Origin: Savagea sp. | GTDB lineage: Bacteria > Bacillota > Bacilli > Bacillales_A > Planococcaceae | NCBI GenBank assembly: GCA_030152585.1 | Contig: JASLJC010000057.1 | Location: forward strand, 32,214-96,213 | Length of the DNA: 64,000 nucleotides | Direction: 5' to 3' | Shown: piece by piece, positions 7,823 through 17,442 of the stretch | Position numbering within the stretch: position 1 is the first letter of the stretch | Layout of the letters: each line of letters begins with the position of its first letter | Translations under genes and position numbers: made by a program | Notes under the pieces: model-generated | The model's database searches: none | Told to the model about the DNA's origin: nothing | The model's input: only the letters and a program-made list of their open reading frames with translations

Positions 7823-10636
7823 TTAGTAAAGCGCACGATAAAGGAAGACTGAAAAATCACTTCTTGAAATCGGTGATGTCGTATCAAACTTTCCGTGTCC
7901 GACACCTTGGGTAATGTCATTTGCAGCAAGTGCGTTAATTGCATCATGCGCAAACGATCCTTTCGTATCTGTAAAATACGACTGACCGTCACCTTTTAAA
8001 GAAAAGGCACGTTGTAAAATCGCAGCCATTTCGGCACGCGTCAATTTACCATTCGGGTCAAACATTTTCCCGCCTTCTTTTCCACGGATAATCCCTGCTT
8101 CTGTCACTGCTGCAACTTCTTTATAAAACGTCATCGTCGGCGCCATGTCCGTAAACTGAGGATCTTTCACGTCGGATACGTCTAATTGTAAGGCGCGCGC
8201 AATTAAAATCGCAGCTTGTTGACGTGTTAAATCTGTATACGGTTTAAAATGACCACTTGGGAAACCACTAATGACGCTACCTTGCACGAGTGTTCGAATT
8301 TCGCTTTCTGTTCGGAATTGAACGCTCGTATCGTGGAATAATCCTTCATTCGGCACTTTATGTGTCGACACTTTCAACTGATCGAACCAAAGCGTTCCAG
8401 TCGTTTTCAACGAATCCGTCGGTTGTGTGACGTATATCTGTGTCAACGTCCAAACATCTTTCGTATTCGGTAATGTCGCAACGACGTAATTCCAACCGTT
8501 CCATGTCAATCCTTTATTTTCTGTGAAATTAATCGTCGCAGTTTCACCGGCTTCATTTTGAACCGTTCCACGTACCCATAATTGACTTTTATCTCCGAAC
8601 AATCGAAGTGTTACTGTTTTCGCATCTTTTCCTAATGGAAACGGTCGATTCGGTGCAATATATGTCGCAGATGTACCGCTCGTCTGTCGATGATCATACG
8701 TTAAACCGAGTGCTCCTTTTCCATCAAATGATGGATCTTTTTTCGTATATGGAACGAGTGCTCCTTTTCCTCTGACAGAAGAAGTCGTCCATTGGTTTTG
8801 ATTGAAATCATCCAATAAACGATCGTTCGTTGCTTCTCCGACTGGATGTGCTTTCGGCTTTTCAGGTTTTGATGGAATTGTCGGTTTTTCGTTTACCGTT
8901 CCATCGGTCACTGTCACTGTATACGTAACATTCGTCGTACCGAGCGTTGCTTTAATCACCGTTTGTCCTTTTTGAATCGCTTCTAACGTTCCGTTCGGAT
9001 GAATACGAACATTTGCATTCGATGCTGTCAGTTGAAGTTGAGCTCGGTCATAAATGACTGGTTTTCCTTTGTCGTCTTGTGCAACGACATCGATCGCTAC
9101 TTTTTCACCCTTTTTTAACGTTTTCGGCATTTGAAGCGTTAACGTTTTCGGACCGTCGACGACAGTTAGTGGTAATGTCGCGACGTTTTTTCCATTCGCT
9201 GTAATTTGAAGTGGCGTGTCGACAAACTGTGATGTATCGAATGTGCCATCTCCGATTGGTTTCCCGTTAAGTTGGACGTCGCTCGATTGAAATGGGACCG
9301 GGTTACCGTATTCATCAAGCCCGCCACGAATCTCTACTTTTCCTTTTGCTCCTTTAACGTACGTTCCTTCACGCTCTAACGCTACGATGACTTCTTGTAA
9401 TGTCCCTGTCGGTGCAGTCGACAAGGCAAATAATGTTGTAGAAACGGCACGTTCAGTTCCACTAGATGGACGATTCGCTAAAACGACAGCTTCCATTCCA
9501 CGTGGACGTATGGCCATCGTCGTAGAACCTCCTCCATCTAATGATAAAAGATGTTCGATACCTTTATTTTTATAATACGTTGCGACTTCTTTAAACGTCA
9601 TCCCTTCGCTTTTCGTTTGACGTCCATCGACAGTTAACAACTGAACCGTTTGACCATCATTTCGGACACCGACGAGTGTTCGAGGTGCTCGTTGTGTCCA
9701 ACGCGTTCCTTTATTATCAATATTCGAACGAAACTCACCATTTTCTAATAAATACGGACCCGCTGCTAACATAAATGAAGCCCCGCGCCATTTCGGATCT
9801 ACGTCTGTACGGAACGTTAACACGGCTCCTTTTGGAATGTTTTTAAGTAATGTCGCTTGTGTTCCATGACCAGACAAGACGTAACCGACCGATGGAATAT
9901 TAGGTGCATATTTGTCGTTACGCTCACGTTTCCCAATCACTTTTGCACGTACCGTCTGGCCAAATTGCAACGTCGTATCATGTGATGGTTCTAAACTTTC
10001 TAAAATTAACTCTACTCCTAATTCGTTCGTTTCCGTTTGGTCTTTTGCAAAACGAGGTGTGTACAATATGAGATCATTTTCTGTTCGGTTTTTATCCGTA
10101 CTCGTCACATCGTAAGTTATACCGTCATATTCCATTTGAAGTGTTAATTCGTAAGGTGCTACGAGTGCTTTTCCATTTTTATCGATTCCAAATGCAATCG
10201 GCTCTGCGACATATCCTTCTCGGTCGGAAGAAACGATTCCTGCGTTTAAAAGTTCATCGTTTTCAGCGATTAAATGCATCGGTAAATAATGTTGTTCACT
10301 TCCCCAAAAATACGAACCGTTCACAGCACCGACGACACGTTGGCCTACTTTCGTATAACTGTTCGCTTGTAGCGTCGTTGCTTTTAAACGGCCGAGCTTA
10401 TTCGGCATATTTTTATCAAAAGGATAATGTACACGGACTTCCGTATAAGGATCCTTCAAATCAACCGTCAACTCATTCATCACTTGTGGCTTTCCGTTAT
10501 ACGTCGTCTCCGTCTGTTCGTACGTCACACCGTTTGACAACTTCGTCTGTTCGGCAAATGCCGCTTCACTTCCAAAGGCTACAATCGTCGTCATCGCGGC
10601 TACAGCAACTATTCGCTTTACTACTTGCTTTAACAT
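7823..10636 (-). CDS. Surface phosphodiester glycosidase (NAGPA family) with C-terminal SLH domains
   Basis: The product is a 937-residue exported protein. A signal peptide (about residues 1-28, ending SEAAFA) is followed by an N-acetylglucosamine-1-phosphodiester glycosidase (NAGPA/DUF2233) domain. Its late signature is LLTVDGRQ then LLSLDGGGSTTM at about 340-400. Next come Ig/bacterial-adhesin-like segments (about 420-610), a carbohydrate-binding-like region (about 640-780) and three SLH repeats at the C-terminus (about 790-937). Members of the family cleave sugar-phosphodiester bonds; acting on wall or capsule polymers is inference. The SLH repeats would hold it on the secondary wall polymer. 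The ATG has AAGGAG ten bases upstream. Confidence 0.88.
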   Translation of the reverse strand: MLKQVVKRIVAVAAMTTIVAFGSEAAFAEQTKLSNGVTYEQTETTYNGKPQVMNELTVDLKDPYTEVRVHYPFDKNMPNKLGRLKATTLQANSYTKVGQRVVGAVNGSYFWGSEQHYLPMHLIAENDELLNAGIVSSDREGYVAEPIAFGIDKNGKALVAPYELTLQMEYDGITYDVTSTDKNRTENDLILYTPRFAKDQTETNELGVELILESLEPSHDTTLQFGQTVRAKVIGKRERNDKYAPNIPSVGYVLSGHGTQATLLKNIPKGAVLTFRTDVDPKWRGASFMLAAGPYLLENGEFRSNIDNKGTRWTQRAPRTLVGVRNDGQTVQLLTVDGRQTKSEGMTFKEVATYYKNKGIEHLLSLDGGGSTTMAIRPRGMEAVVLANRPSSGTERAVSTTLFALSTAPTGTLQEVIVALEREGTYVKGAKGKVEIRGGLDEYGNPVPFQSSDVQLNGKPIGDGTFDTSQFVDTPLQITANGKNVATLPLTVVDGPKTLTLQMPKTLKKGEKVAIDVVAQDDKGKPVIYDRAQLQLTASNANVRIHPNGTLEAIQKGQTVIKATLGTTNVTYTVTVTDGTVNEKPTIPSKPEKPKAHPVGEATNDRLLDDFNQNQWTTSSVRGKGALVPYTKKDPSFDGKGALGLTYDHRQTSGTSATYIAPNRPFPLGKDAKTVTLRLFGDKSQLWVRGTVQNEAGETATINFTENKGLTWNGWNYVVATLPNTKDVWTLTQIYVTQPTDSLKTTGTLWFDQLKVSTHKVPNEGLFHDTSVQFRTESEIRTLVQGSVISGFPSGHFKPYTDLTRQQAAILIARALQLDVSDVKDPQFTDMAPTMTFYKEVAAVTEAGIIRGKEGGKMFDPNGKLTRAEMAAILQRAFSLKGDGQSYFTDTKGSFAHDAINALAANDITQGVGHGKFDTTSPISRSDFSVFLYRALY

Positions 10637-10700
10637 ATGTTCGTCGCTCCTTCACTCTTCTTTTTCGCCATTATACCATACACACGATCTCCAACACGTC

Positions 10701-10738
10701 AAAAAGAAGGACCGGCATTCGCCGAAGCCCTTCTTTTT
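10701..10738 (-). terminator. Intrinsic terminator after the O-antigen-ligase-like gene
   Basis: Outer arms AAAAAGAAGG/CCTTCTTTTT and an inner CGGC-ATTC-GCCG stem form a hairpin 28 bp past the stop codon at 10766. A T-rich arm is present on both strands. Confidence 0.8.
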
Positions 10739-10765
10739 ATACAAGTGAAAATCGTTCCCACTTTT

Positions 10766-12247
10766 TTATTTCAAATCGATTAATGTTCGACCTGTTTCTT
10801 TTTCTTTTGCACGCGACAATAAAACACCGAGTACGATATAAAAGTACATCGTAAACGTTTTATCTTCCCATATGTTATAAATTAAACCGCTCCAATATGT
10901 TGCCATTAAGATAGCAAACATCGGTAACGCGATATAAAAGTCGCGGCGATATTTCCAAAACGTCCAAAGCATGCCTAGTAAGAAGACCGCAAATAATAAT
11001 ACACCGACGGCTCCTGTCTGTGCAATAATTTGGATGTACTGATTATCTGAATAAATGTTCACATCAATGCCGTATTGTTCATAAATCGGCGATGAATATG
11101 ATTTCGATGCTGAATCTCCGAACGTCGCAAAACCACTACCGAGAATCGGATAGTCTAAAAAGACTTCAAATCCTTTATCGACAATAAATAGACGTCCTGT
11201 CGTTCGACTTTTTTCTAACGTGCCTTCATCGAATGTTTCTTTTATCCGTGCTTTTTCAACTTCTGCTATACTTTCGCCGAAGTCTTCTGGTGTTCCTGTT
11301 CGTTCGAAATCACCAATCGTCGTATTTTCACTAATCCATTGCGCACTGTACGTCACTGGTGTTACAACGAAAACGAAACCGAGCGCAATATACATTAAGG
11401 AATGAACGATAAATTTGAAGCGACGTGTAATGAGGAAGTACGTCACAATTCCGACGACATACGCAATCCACGTCCCACGGCTAAACGTTAAAATCCACAC
11501 ACCTGAAAGGGCAATTAAAAAGATCGATAACGTATATTTCCACATACGTTGTTTCGCAAAATATTCACGTAAAACGTAACCCGCCATTCCAGCGAATGAC
11601 AAGTATACTGCGAGTACGTTCGGGTTATTTAACAATCCGTAAATACGGCTCGCATTGTTCGGTGAAAGTTGACGATTGATCCATCGTTCGGGCATCCATG
11701 CCGAACGCATCGACAGTTTTTCAACGAGCCCTTGAACAATAATCAGTAAAGCGACAACGACTGTTACGGCTAAGAAGCGGAAAATATCTTCTTTCGTAAT
11801 ATGTAGACGCTTCACAATGTATAAAAGTAAAAAGGTAATGACGAATGCGCGTAATTGGAAAATAATCGCTCCGATTGAAACGCCTGTCATGAAGCCGGAA
11901 ATAGAACCGACGAGTAAAAAGGCGATAAAGGCCCATTCGAATGGTTCAAAGCGGAAAAGTGATTTGAGGTCGCGACGTGATGCCCATACGATACGAAGTA
12001 AAACGACGACGATTACTAAATCACCGACGAGCTTTAAACTCGGGTTCACTTCCACTAAAAATGAACGCATCGGGTAATAAAAGAGTAAAAAGAAAATCGT
12101 ATCTTTCGGACGAAGCCATGCAATAATAGCAATAATTACTGTTACGGCATATGCAACGTATGTCGAAGGAACGAGTAGCGCGAAAACGACGAGTGCAACT
12201 GCAACGAGTGTCCCCATCATCTCCTTCAAGTGAGGTGTGATATTCAT
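10766..12247 (-). CDS. O-antigen ligase / polysaccharide polymerase family membrane protein
   Basis: The product is a 493-residue integral membrane protein with about eleven to twelve hydrophobic helices. The large outside loop near residues 300-390 is typical of Wzy_C-type ligases and polymerases. The conserved region LNNPNVLAVYLSFAGMAGY precedes the loop. Such proteins polymerise or transfer lipid-linked glycan repeat units at the outer face of the membrane; in a Gram-positive cell this could serve an exopolysaccharide, a secondary wall polymer or protein glycosylation. No glycosyltransferase cluster surrounds it, so the substrate is unknown. The start has AAGAAAGGG upstream. Confidence 0.82.
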   Translation of the reverse strand: MNITPHLKEMMGTLVAVALVVFALLVPSTYVAYAVTVIIAIIAWLRPKDTIFFLLFYYPMRSFLVEVNPSLKLVGDLVIVVVLLRIVWASRRDLKSLFRFEPFEWAFIAFLLVGSISGFMTGVSIGAIIFQLRAFVITFLLLYIVKRLHITKEDIFRFLAVTVVVALLIIVQGLVEKLSMRSAWMPERWINRQLSPNNASRIYGLLNNPNVLAVYLSFAGMAGYVLREYFAKQRMWKYTLSIFLIALSGVWILTFSRGTWIAYVVGIVTYFLITRRFKFIVHSLMYIALGFVFVVTPVTYSAQWISENTTIGDFERTGTPEDFGESIAEVEKARIKETFDEGTLEKSRTTGRLFIVDKGFEVFLDYPILGSGFATFGDSASKSYSSPIYEQYGIDVNIYSDNQYIQIIAQTGAVGVLLFAVFLLGMLWTFWKYRRDFYIALPMFAILMATYWSGLIYNIWEDKTFTMYFYIVLGVLLSRAKEKETGRTLIDLK

Positions 12248-12374
12248 ACGTGTAACCCTTTCTTCTAGTTATTCATACAGTTTCAAAGTATAACATAACT
12301 TTTTATCAAAAAACAGACAGAATGAAAGGCGTTGCCCCCTGACTTTGACGGACAAACGTCTTCTCTACGCTACG

Positions 12375-12415
12375 AAAAAAGAACGTCGCGAGCATGACTC
12401 GAAACGTTCTTTTTT
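12375..12415 (-). terminator. Intrinsic terminator after SLH-DUF4855 gene A
   Basis: Arms AAAAAAGAACGT and AACGTTCTTTTTTT with an inner CGAG/CTCG stem lie immediately after the stop codon at 12418. The long A/T outer arms make it potentially bidirectional. Confidence 0.82.
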
Positions 12416-12417
12416 TC

Positions 12418-14274
12418 TTACTGTTGAACTGGATCAAACATCGTCGTCACGAACGACTCATACCATCCTTCGTATGCTGGATGCGGATCAGTTGCCATAT
12501 ACCATAACATGTCAGTCGCTTGATATAACATAAAGCCTCGTTCTTTCACGTGGTAACGTTCTGCCATTTTTAAATAAAGGTCAAATGTGCTGCGTGCTTG
12601 CTCGACCATCGGATAATTAATACCGTATGAATCAATTTCAAATACGATACCCGCTCCGTGAACTTGCGCTCCTAAATAAGCACGGTGAAGTCGATCTTCT
12701 TTATTTTGTGTCGCGATACGGAATGCATTTGGCTGTAAATACGCCATATCGAACCCGTAACGTTCCCATTTATGGAAATTTGTCGACGTTGCATGTGGCG
12801 AGTAGACGAATGACAACCCTTTTTGCTTCAGTTGTCCGTTAATACTCGACGTGAGCACTTCATCGTCTTTCGTTCGCACCGTCTCACTTAACCAATAATA
12901 TCCTTTTAACTGTAAGTTTGAAAAATCTTTTTGTTTCATTTGATGTTCAGTTTCTTTTAAATAGTATTGCACTAAATCGAAACGATTGTACACACTCGGT
13001 GTTACTTCACGACCGTCTAATTTTTCAATCATACCGTCGCGTTTTGGATACGGTATCGTTAAATACACATCTACTTTTCGATTATTTTTTTTCGCAGATT
13101 CGTTTAACTTATGCAAAATACCGTCGCGTTCATCAAATGTACGCTCGATATATCGTTTCCAATCCGCATAATTCGCCTCATTAGACGGTCCATCAATAAA
13201 CATATTTCCTTCTTCATTGTAACGCATACCTTTAATAATAAATGTATCGAACAATGAATACGTTTGATTGTTGATCGTTGCTTTCATATATGGATCGAAC
13301 GATTGAGGAATACGTTCATTGAAACCGTTGTAAAGTAAAACAGCTTTTTCAATCTCTGTTTTATTTTGGCTACCGATTTCATCGCTAAACGGTTTGAACG
13401 GGTTGCTTACCGGATGAATCGTATCGGCTTCATACCAAGACGTATACCGAAGCGCTTCATCGAGTGAATGGAATTGTTTCGATTCTACTCCTTGTTGACG
13501 CACTTCGTATTGACGAGGTTCCGCATAATAACGACTGACGAATGCACTAAATTGTGCACGCGTTACGACTTCATCTAAACGATACGTTCCGTCATTATAT
13601 CCTGTCGTAATACCAGACATGGCGATTGCATCGACATACGGATAATATTCGTGATCACGCGGTACGTCAGTAAATGTCGAATCACGTTTACCTTCTAACT
13701 GAAACACAGTTGCCAACAATTTTGACATTTCATCACGTGTTAACGAATCATACGGATGGAAGTAACCGTCTTTTACCGTTAACCACTCTTGTTCAATCGC
13801 TTGAATGATTGCTTGAAACCCTGGTGACGACGGTTTAATATCATACAATGCGGTGCCATCAGCTAATACATACGTCGGCTCAGGTTGTGGTTCAGGTTCT
13901 TCTTCTACTGGCTGCTCAACTTGTTCATGATCGGAAGGAACTTCTTTTTCTCCTTCAACGTCCTCTGGTAAAGGTAGTGGTTCTAAATGATCAACAGGCT
14001 GTGTCGCATCGGTTGATTGAACACTCGTCGCTGTTGCTTTTTCGAGCGTTCGGGCCATAATGACTGCTGCGTCTTTTCGTTGTAAAGGAATCCCAGGTTT
14101 AAATGTTCCATCAACAAAACCTTGAATAATTTGATGTTTCGCAATAAACTGGATATCTTCATATGCCCAGTAATGATGCGTCACATCTTTAAAAGTAGCT
14201 GCCTTCGCTGGTGGTGCGATCAACAATGTGATAGCTAGCAAAAAAGAAGCTGTTACGTATAAAAGTTTTCTCAT
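12418..14274 (-). CDS. SLH-domain protein with C-terminal DUF4855 (paralogue A)
   Basis: The product has 618 residues. A signal peptide ends near PPAKAA (residue 26). One SLH repeat follows at about 27-80, then a proline/glutamate-rich linker (about 90-140), two more SLH repeats (about 145-265), and a DUF4855 domain from about 270 to the end. DUF4855 has no proven function; the domain contains GYYWLSETVR and FVYSPH motifs, and I infer a TIM-barrel-like glycoside-active fold from its general character only. The gene at 50277-51896 encodes a paralogue with the same order of domains and the same motifs. The gene shares a promoter region with the divergent LCP gene. Confidence 0.85.
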   Translation of the reverse strand: MRKLLYVTASFLLAITLLIAPPAKAATFKDVTHHYWAYEDIQFIAKHQIIQGFVDGTFKPGIPLQRKDAAVIMARTLEKATATSVQSTDATQPVDHLEPLPLPEDVEGEKEVPSDHEQVEQPVEEEPEPQPEPTYVLADGTALYDIKPSSPGFQAIIQAIEQEWLTVKDGYFHPYDSLTRDEMSKLLATVFQLEGKRDSTFTDVPRDHEYYPYVDAIAMSGITTGYNDGTYRLDEVVTRAQFSAFVSRYYAEPRQYEVRQQGVESKQFHSLDEALRYTSWYEADTIHPVSNPFKPFSDEIGSQNKTEIEKAVLLYNGFNERIPQSFDPYMKATINNQTYSLFDTFIIKGMRYNEEGNMFIDGPSNEANYADWKRYIERTFDERDGILHKLNESAKKNNRKVDVYLTIPYPKRDGMIEKLDGREVTPSVYNRFDLVQYYLKETEHQMKQKDFSNLQLKGYYWLSETVRTKDDEVLTSSINGQLKQKGLSFVYSPHATSTNFHKWERYGFDMAYLQPNAFRIATQNKEDRLHRAYLGAQVHGAGIVFEIDSYGINYPMVEQARSTFDLYLKMAERYHVKERGFMLYQATDMLWYMATDPHPAYEGWYESFVTTMFDPVQQ

Positions 14275-14293
14275 TGTTCTTCCTCCATCTTGT

Positions 14294-14321
14294 AATATAT
14301 CTATTGTCTACATTTTGACAA
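14294..14321 (-). promoter_or_regulatory. Sigma-A promoter of SLH-DUF4855 gene A
   Basis: On the minus strand TTGTCA and TATATT are separated by 16 bp, about 20 bp ahead of the start codon. The -35 hexamer overlaps the -35 of the divergent LCP promoter. Confidence 0.6.
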
Positions 14322-14343
14322 ACTTTGTAAAGCGTTTTAATGC
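14315..14343 (+). promoter_or_regulatory. Candidate sigma-A promoter of the LCP gene
   Basis: TTGACA is followed after 17 bp by TAATGC. The -35 overlaps that of the divergent SLH gene. The start codon is only about 20 bp past the -10, so the leader would be very short and just include the ribosome site; this lowers confidence. Confidence 0.45.
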
Positions 14344-14363
14344 GCAAAGAAAGGAAATGACGT

Positions 14364-15284
14364 ATGAAACATACAAAAAAACGTTCTGTTTGGAAATGGT
14401 TCGCCATCATTTTATTATTACTCGTCGTCGCAACGAGTGCGGTCGTCGGTCTCGTATATTACGAAAGCCAAAAGCTCGCTCGCGGTATTCACGACCCGCT
14501 CGACATGGAATCTAACGTCAACTTGAAAAATCAAGAACCGATGGCCATGCTGCTACTCGGAGTCGATGAACGCCCAGATGATGCCGGTCGAAGCGATACG
14601 ATGATTGTCGCTGTTGCGAATCCACAAAATGAGCGACTCACGTTACTCAGTTTACCACGGGACTTGTACGTAACAATTCCCGGTTACGACCGAAAAGATA
14701 AATTAAATCACGCCTATGCAAAAGGCGGTATCCCACTCACTGTTGAAACAGTCGAAAACGTACTCGACATTCCGATCGATTACGCCGTTCAAGTAAATAT
14801 GGAAGCATTTCGTGACGTCGTCGATGCAGTCGGTGGAGTCGATGTCATCAGTCCTTTAAACTTCGACTTAGAAGGCTATCATTTCGATAAAGGCCCTCTC
14901 CACTTAACAGGTGAAGAAGCGTTGAAATATGTACGTATGCGGAAAGAAGATCCTCGTGGAGACTTTGGTCGTCAAGAACGACAACGTCAAGTACTCACTG
15001 CGATTTTACAAAAAGGCGCATCCGTCCAAGGTGCACTCCGTTACCGTTCGATTTTCGATGCGATTGAAGACAATGTCAAAACGAATTTAACGTTTGATGA
15101 TTTGTTATCACTTCAAAAACATTATAATGGCATTACAAAAGACGTCCAACAACTGTCATTTGAAGAAGAAGGCGGACAACGAATGAACGGCATTTGGTAC
15201 TATGTCGCCGACGATGAAGAATTAACGTCGATTCAAAATACGTTAAAAGACGAATTGCATCTTTCTAAAAGAGTCGCACGTTAA
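14364..15284 (+). CDS. LytR-CpsA-Psr (LCP) family wall-polymer ligase
   Basis: The product has 306 residues. A short cytoplasmic N-terminus and one membrane helix (about 12-33) are followed by an extracellular LCP domain: LLLGVDERPDDAGRSDTMI, LLSLPRDLYVTIPG, then KLNHAYAKGG and a late RMRKEDPRGDFGRQERQRQ. LCP enzymes transfer lipid-linked teichoic-acid-like or secondary polymers to peptidoglycan. In an SLH-bearing cell, the polymer so attached is what SLH domains bind. It lies head to head with an SLH protein gene. Start chosen from AAAGGAAATGACGT ahead of the ATG. Confidence 0.92.
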   Translation: MKHTKKRSVWKWFAIILLLLVVATSAVVGLVYYESQKLARGIHDPLDMESNVNLKNQEPMAMLLLGVDERPDDAGRSDTMIVAVANPQNERLTLLSLPRDLYVTIPGYDRKDKLNHAYAKGGIPLTVETVENVLDIPIDYAVQVNMEAFRDVVDAVGGVDVISPLNFDLEGYHFDKGPLHLTGEEALKYVRMRKEDPRGDFGRQERQRQVLTAILQKGASVQGALRYRSIFDAIEDNVKTNLTFDDLLSLQKHYNGITKDVQQLSFEEEGGQRMNGIWYYVADDEELTSIQNTLKDELHLSKRVAR

Positions 15285-15332
15285 TACGATTTAACTGTAA
15301 AAAACAGATAAATATTAGGAAACAATTCCACA

Positions 15333-15376
15333 AAAAAAGCAGGTGAACGTTATAATAGACGTTCGCCTGCTTTTTA
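15333..15376. terminator. Bidirectional intrinsic terminator between LCP and gltS-like genes
   Basis: AAAAAAGCAGGTGAACGT pairs with ACGTTCGCCTGCTTTTT across an 8-base loop. It lies between two convergent genes and has T-runs on both strands. Confidence 0.88.
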
Positions 15377-15383
15377 AGTTCGT

Positions 15384-16751
15384 TTATACGTGTTCGTGTT
15401 TTTTGTAAAGTCCTAGTATACGCGCTAAAACGATTAATGCGACGACAACTGCAAGACAACTTAATCCGACAACGAGCGCACCATACTGTACCATGAGCAT
15501 CGGAAGTGCAATCGTTAACAATCCTCCACCGAGGACCGGAACGTAAAATGGAGAACGTAAAGCATAACCGCGCGCTGCATTCGTCTCCATATCAGGGTCA
15601 GCCGTACGCATGAGCATTAAGCCGACCGCTGCGACACCTGTATATGAACCGAAGTGGACGATTGCTTGTTCAAACCAATCTTCGTCGAAAAAACGAGGAC
15701 CGAGATATAAGAAATACCAAATCATCATCAGTAACGAAACCGACATTAAAATGAGTAACGGCCACGCATATTCAATAACTGTCGAAACTTTTACGCTCGC
15801 TACCGCACCGACAATTAAAAAGTCTAACGCAATCCCTTGCATACGACCGAATGTTGCCATGTCGATCATTTTGAAAAATTTCGTATTGACGATTAACATA
15901 TTAATGATTAACCCGCCGAGCATCGCCATCGGAAATAGCGGGATGCCGTGAATAAACTGATCGACAAATTGCTGTAAAACCCAACCGATAGCAATTGCTC
16001 CTCCGAGAATACCAGCATGAAAAGCAAATCCTTCTACGATATCAGGATTAAACGTTCCGACCGAACTTGCTTCACGTTTTTCATACGGAATAACGTCTGG
16101 ATTCGCATCTTCTTGAATTTCAGACGGATCTTGCAAAATCGTCGTTTTTCCTTTTCGAACACCGTAATTAATTAAAATAATACCGGTCACAATACCGAAA
16201 ACGATACCGATTGTCGCACTCGTTACCGCAAGTGACCCACCATCTTCCCAACCTAAATTGTTGTACACTTCCATCATACCGGCAGCCGTTCCGTGTCCTC
16301 CTGCCCAACCGATTTCTACGATAGAGCCGAATAAATCATTCACTTTAAAAAGTGGAACGAGGACGAGTACCGTTAATATAACAGGAATCGACCATTGGAG
16401 TAAACTGCCGACATAACTGTAAATCGTATGACGCGCTGCAATAACAGCAGACTCTTTTCGATCTTCCCGTTGAAACGTTAATCCGATCAACATCGGCGCG
16501 AAAACGATCGTAATGAGTAATCCCGATAAATTTCCCCATGTGGAGACCATTTCTTCCGAAAAAAGTTTGACACCGTACGGTCCGAGCGCTAAACCGAGAA
16601 ATCCTGCAATTAAAGATGCCGGAATAAAATACCGTTTAAAAATTTTAAATTTTAGTCGGATGATAACACCGACGACGAGCAAAATGCCCATAATAGCCAC
16701 GTACAATAATAACGTATGTAATGTATCCGATGATACGAGTTCTACTGGCAT
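15384..16751 (-). CDS. gltS: Sodium/glutamate symporter family protein
   Basis: The product has 455 residues with around ten or more hydrophobic helices in two inverted halves, as in the ESS (GltS) family of Na+-coupled glutamate importers. Features seen are the N-terminal FIPASLIAGFLGLALGPYG stretch, the glycine-rich GWAGGHGTAAGM motif near residue 150, and a second glycine-rich re-entrant segment near YTGVAAVGLMLMRT. Length is slightly above that of E. coli GltS. GAGGAGG lies ahead of the ATG. It is a single-gene unit. Substrate is inferred from family only. Confidence 0.85.
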   Translation of the reverse strand: MPVELVSSDTLHTLLLYVAIMGILLVVGVIIRLKFKIFKRYFIPASLIAGFLGLALGPYGVKLFSEEMVSTWGNLSGLLITIVFAPMLIGLTFQREDRKESAVIAARHTIYSYVGSLLQWSIPVILTVLVLVPLFKVNDLFGSIVEIGWAGGHGTAAGMMEVYNNLGWEDGGSLAVTSATIGIVFGIVTGIILINYGVRKGKTTILQDPSEIQEDANPDVIPYEKREASSVGTFNPDIVEGFAFHAGILGGAIAIGWVLQQFVDQFIHGIPLFPMAMLGGLIINMLIVNTKFFKMIDMATFGRMQGIALDFLIVGAVASVKVSTVIEYAWPLLILMSVSLLMMIWYFLYLGPRFFDEDWFEQAIVHFGSYTGVAAVGLMLMRTADPDMETNAARGYALRSPFYVPVLGGGLLTIALPMLMVQYGALVVGLSCLAVVVALIVLARILGLYKKHEHV

Positions 16752-16811
16752 ATTCCATCCTCCTCTTTCTTCTTCTCTACCCGAAAGAAAAGGATTTTAT
16801 TCTTTTTTTAC

Positions 16812-16855
16812 TAAAAAACTGTAAACAGGTCATAAGAGACCTATTTACAGCTTTT
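16812..16855 (-). terminator. Intrinsic terminator after the 5'-deoxyribonucleotidase gene
   Basis: A 13-bp arm pair (CTGTAAACAGGTC against GACCTATTTACAG, one mismatch) starts directly after the TGA at 16856 and ends in a T-run on the minus strand. Confidence 0.85.
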
Positions 16856-17392
16856 TCATTCGTTTCTTTTTTTCATAAAATACGCTTCGGCTTCTTCCCA
16901 ATCGTTCACACGTTCAGGGTAATCGATTCCTTCGTTACGTGCAGCCGTAAACATTACCGCTCCATCACCGAATCGTTGCAATTGTTTCGGCGAATCATCG
17001 ATTAAGTAATCGGCACGAATCGTACTTTTATCTCCGCAAAATGTAAACAGTTCAAAATTTAAAAACGGGAAATGCATTTGTAACCAATCGTATTTCGCTT
17101 GGAATGACTCCGGAATATACATCGCCGCTGTTGCAATCATAATTTCGTAATGCTCATTTAATTGTTGCAACGCTTTTTGGCTCCCGGGTATAACAGGTAA
17201 TGCTCTAAAAAATGCATCACTATGCACGATTTCTCGCATCAATTCTTCATGTTCTGGAAACAACTCAAAAACAAAGCGTCCCGTTGCATCCTCTTTCGTA
17301 TACGTCGTGCCCACTTTTTCGTTCATTAACGTTAACAAATGACCTGAAAAGTCCGCTAACACTTCGTCCATATCTACTGCAATTCGTTTCAT
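16856..17392 (-). CDS. 5'(3')-deoxyribonucleotidase-like HAD phosphatase
   Basis: The product has 178 residues and is a HAD-superfamily phosphatase of the 5'-nucleotidase C type. The catalytic DMDEVLADF motif (DxDxV) is at residues 7-15, motif II is in IATAAMY, and the late acidic motif is in YLIDDSPKQ. These enzymes dephosphorylate deoxynucleoside monophosphates and help balance nucleotide pools. B. subtilis has related enzymes in prophage and chromosomal copies. GAGGAGGAG lies ahead of the ATG. Monocistronic by its own terminator. Confidence 0.85.
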   Translation of the reverse strand: MKRIAVDMDEVLADFSGHLLTLMNEKVGTTYTKEDATGRFVFELFPEHEELMREIVHSDAFFRALPVIPGSQKALQQLNEHYEIMIATAAMYIPESFQAKYDWLQMHFPFLNFELFTFCGDKSTIRADYLIDDSPKQLQRFGDGAVMFTAARNEGIDYPERVNDWEEAEAYFMKKRNE

Positions 17393-17442
17393 ACGCTCTC
17401 CTCCTCGCTTTCATTATGCCTTGTCGAGAAGAAAAGAACAAC

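Noticed and set aside
10141..10854. Plus-strand frame of 237 codons
   Set aside because: It is opposite the SLH glycosidase and polymerase genes and crosses their terminator; the composition is that of a shadow frame.
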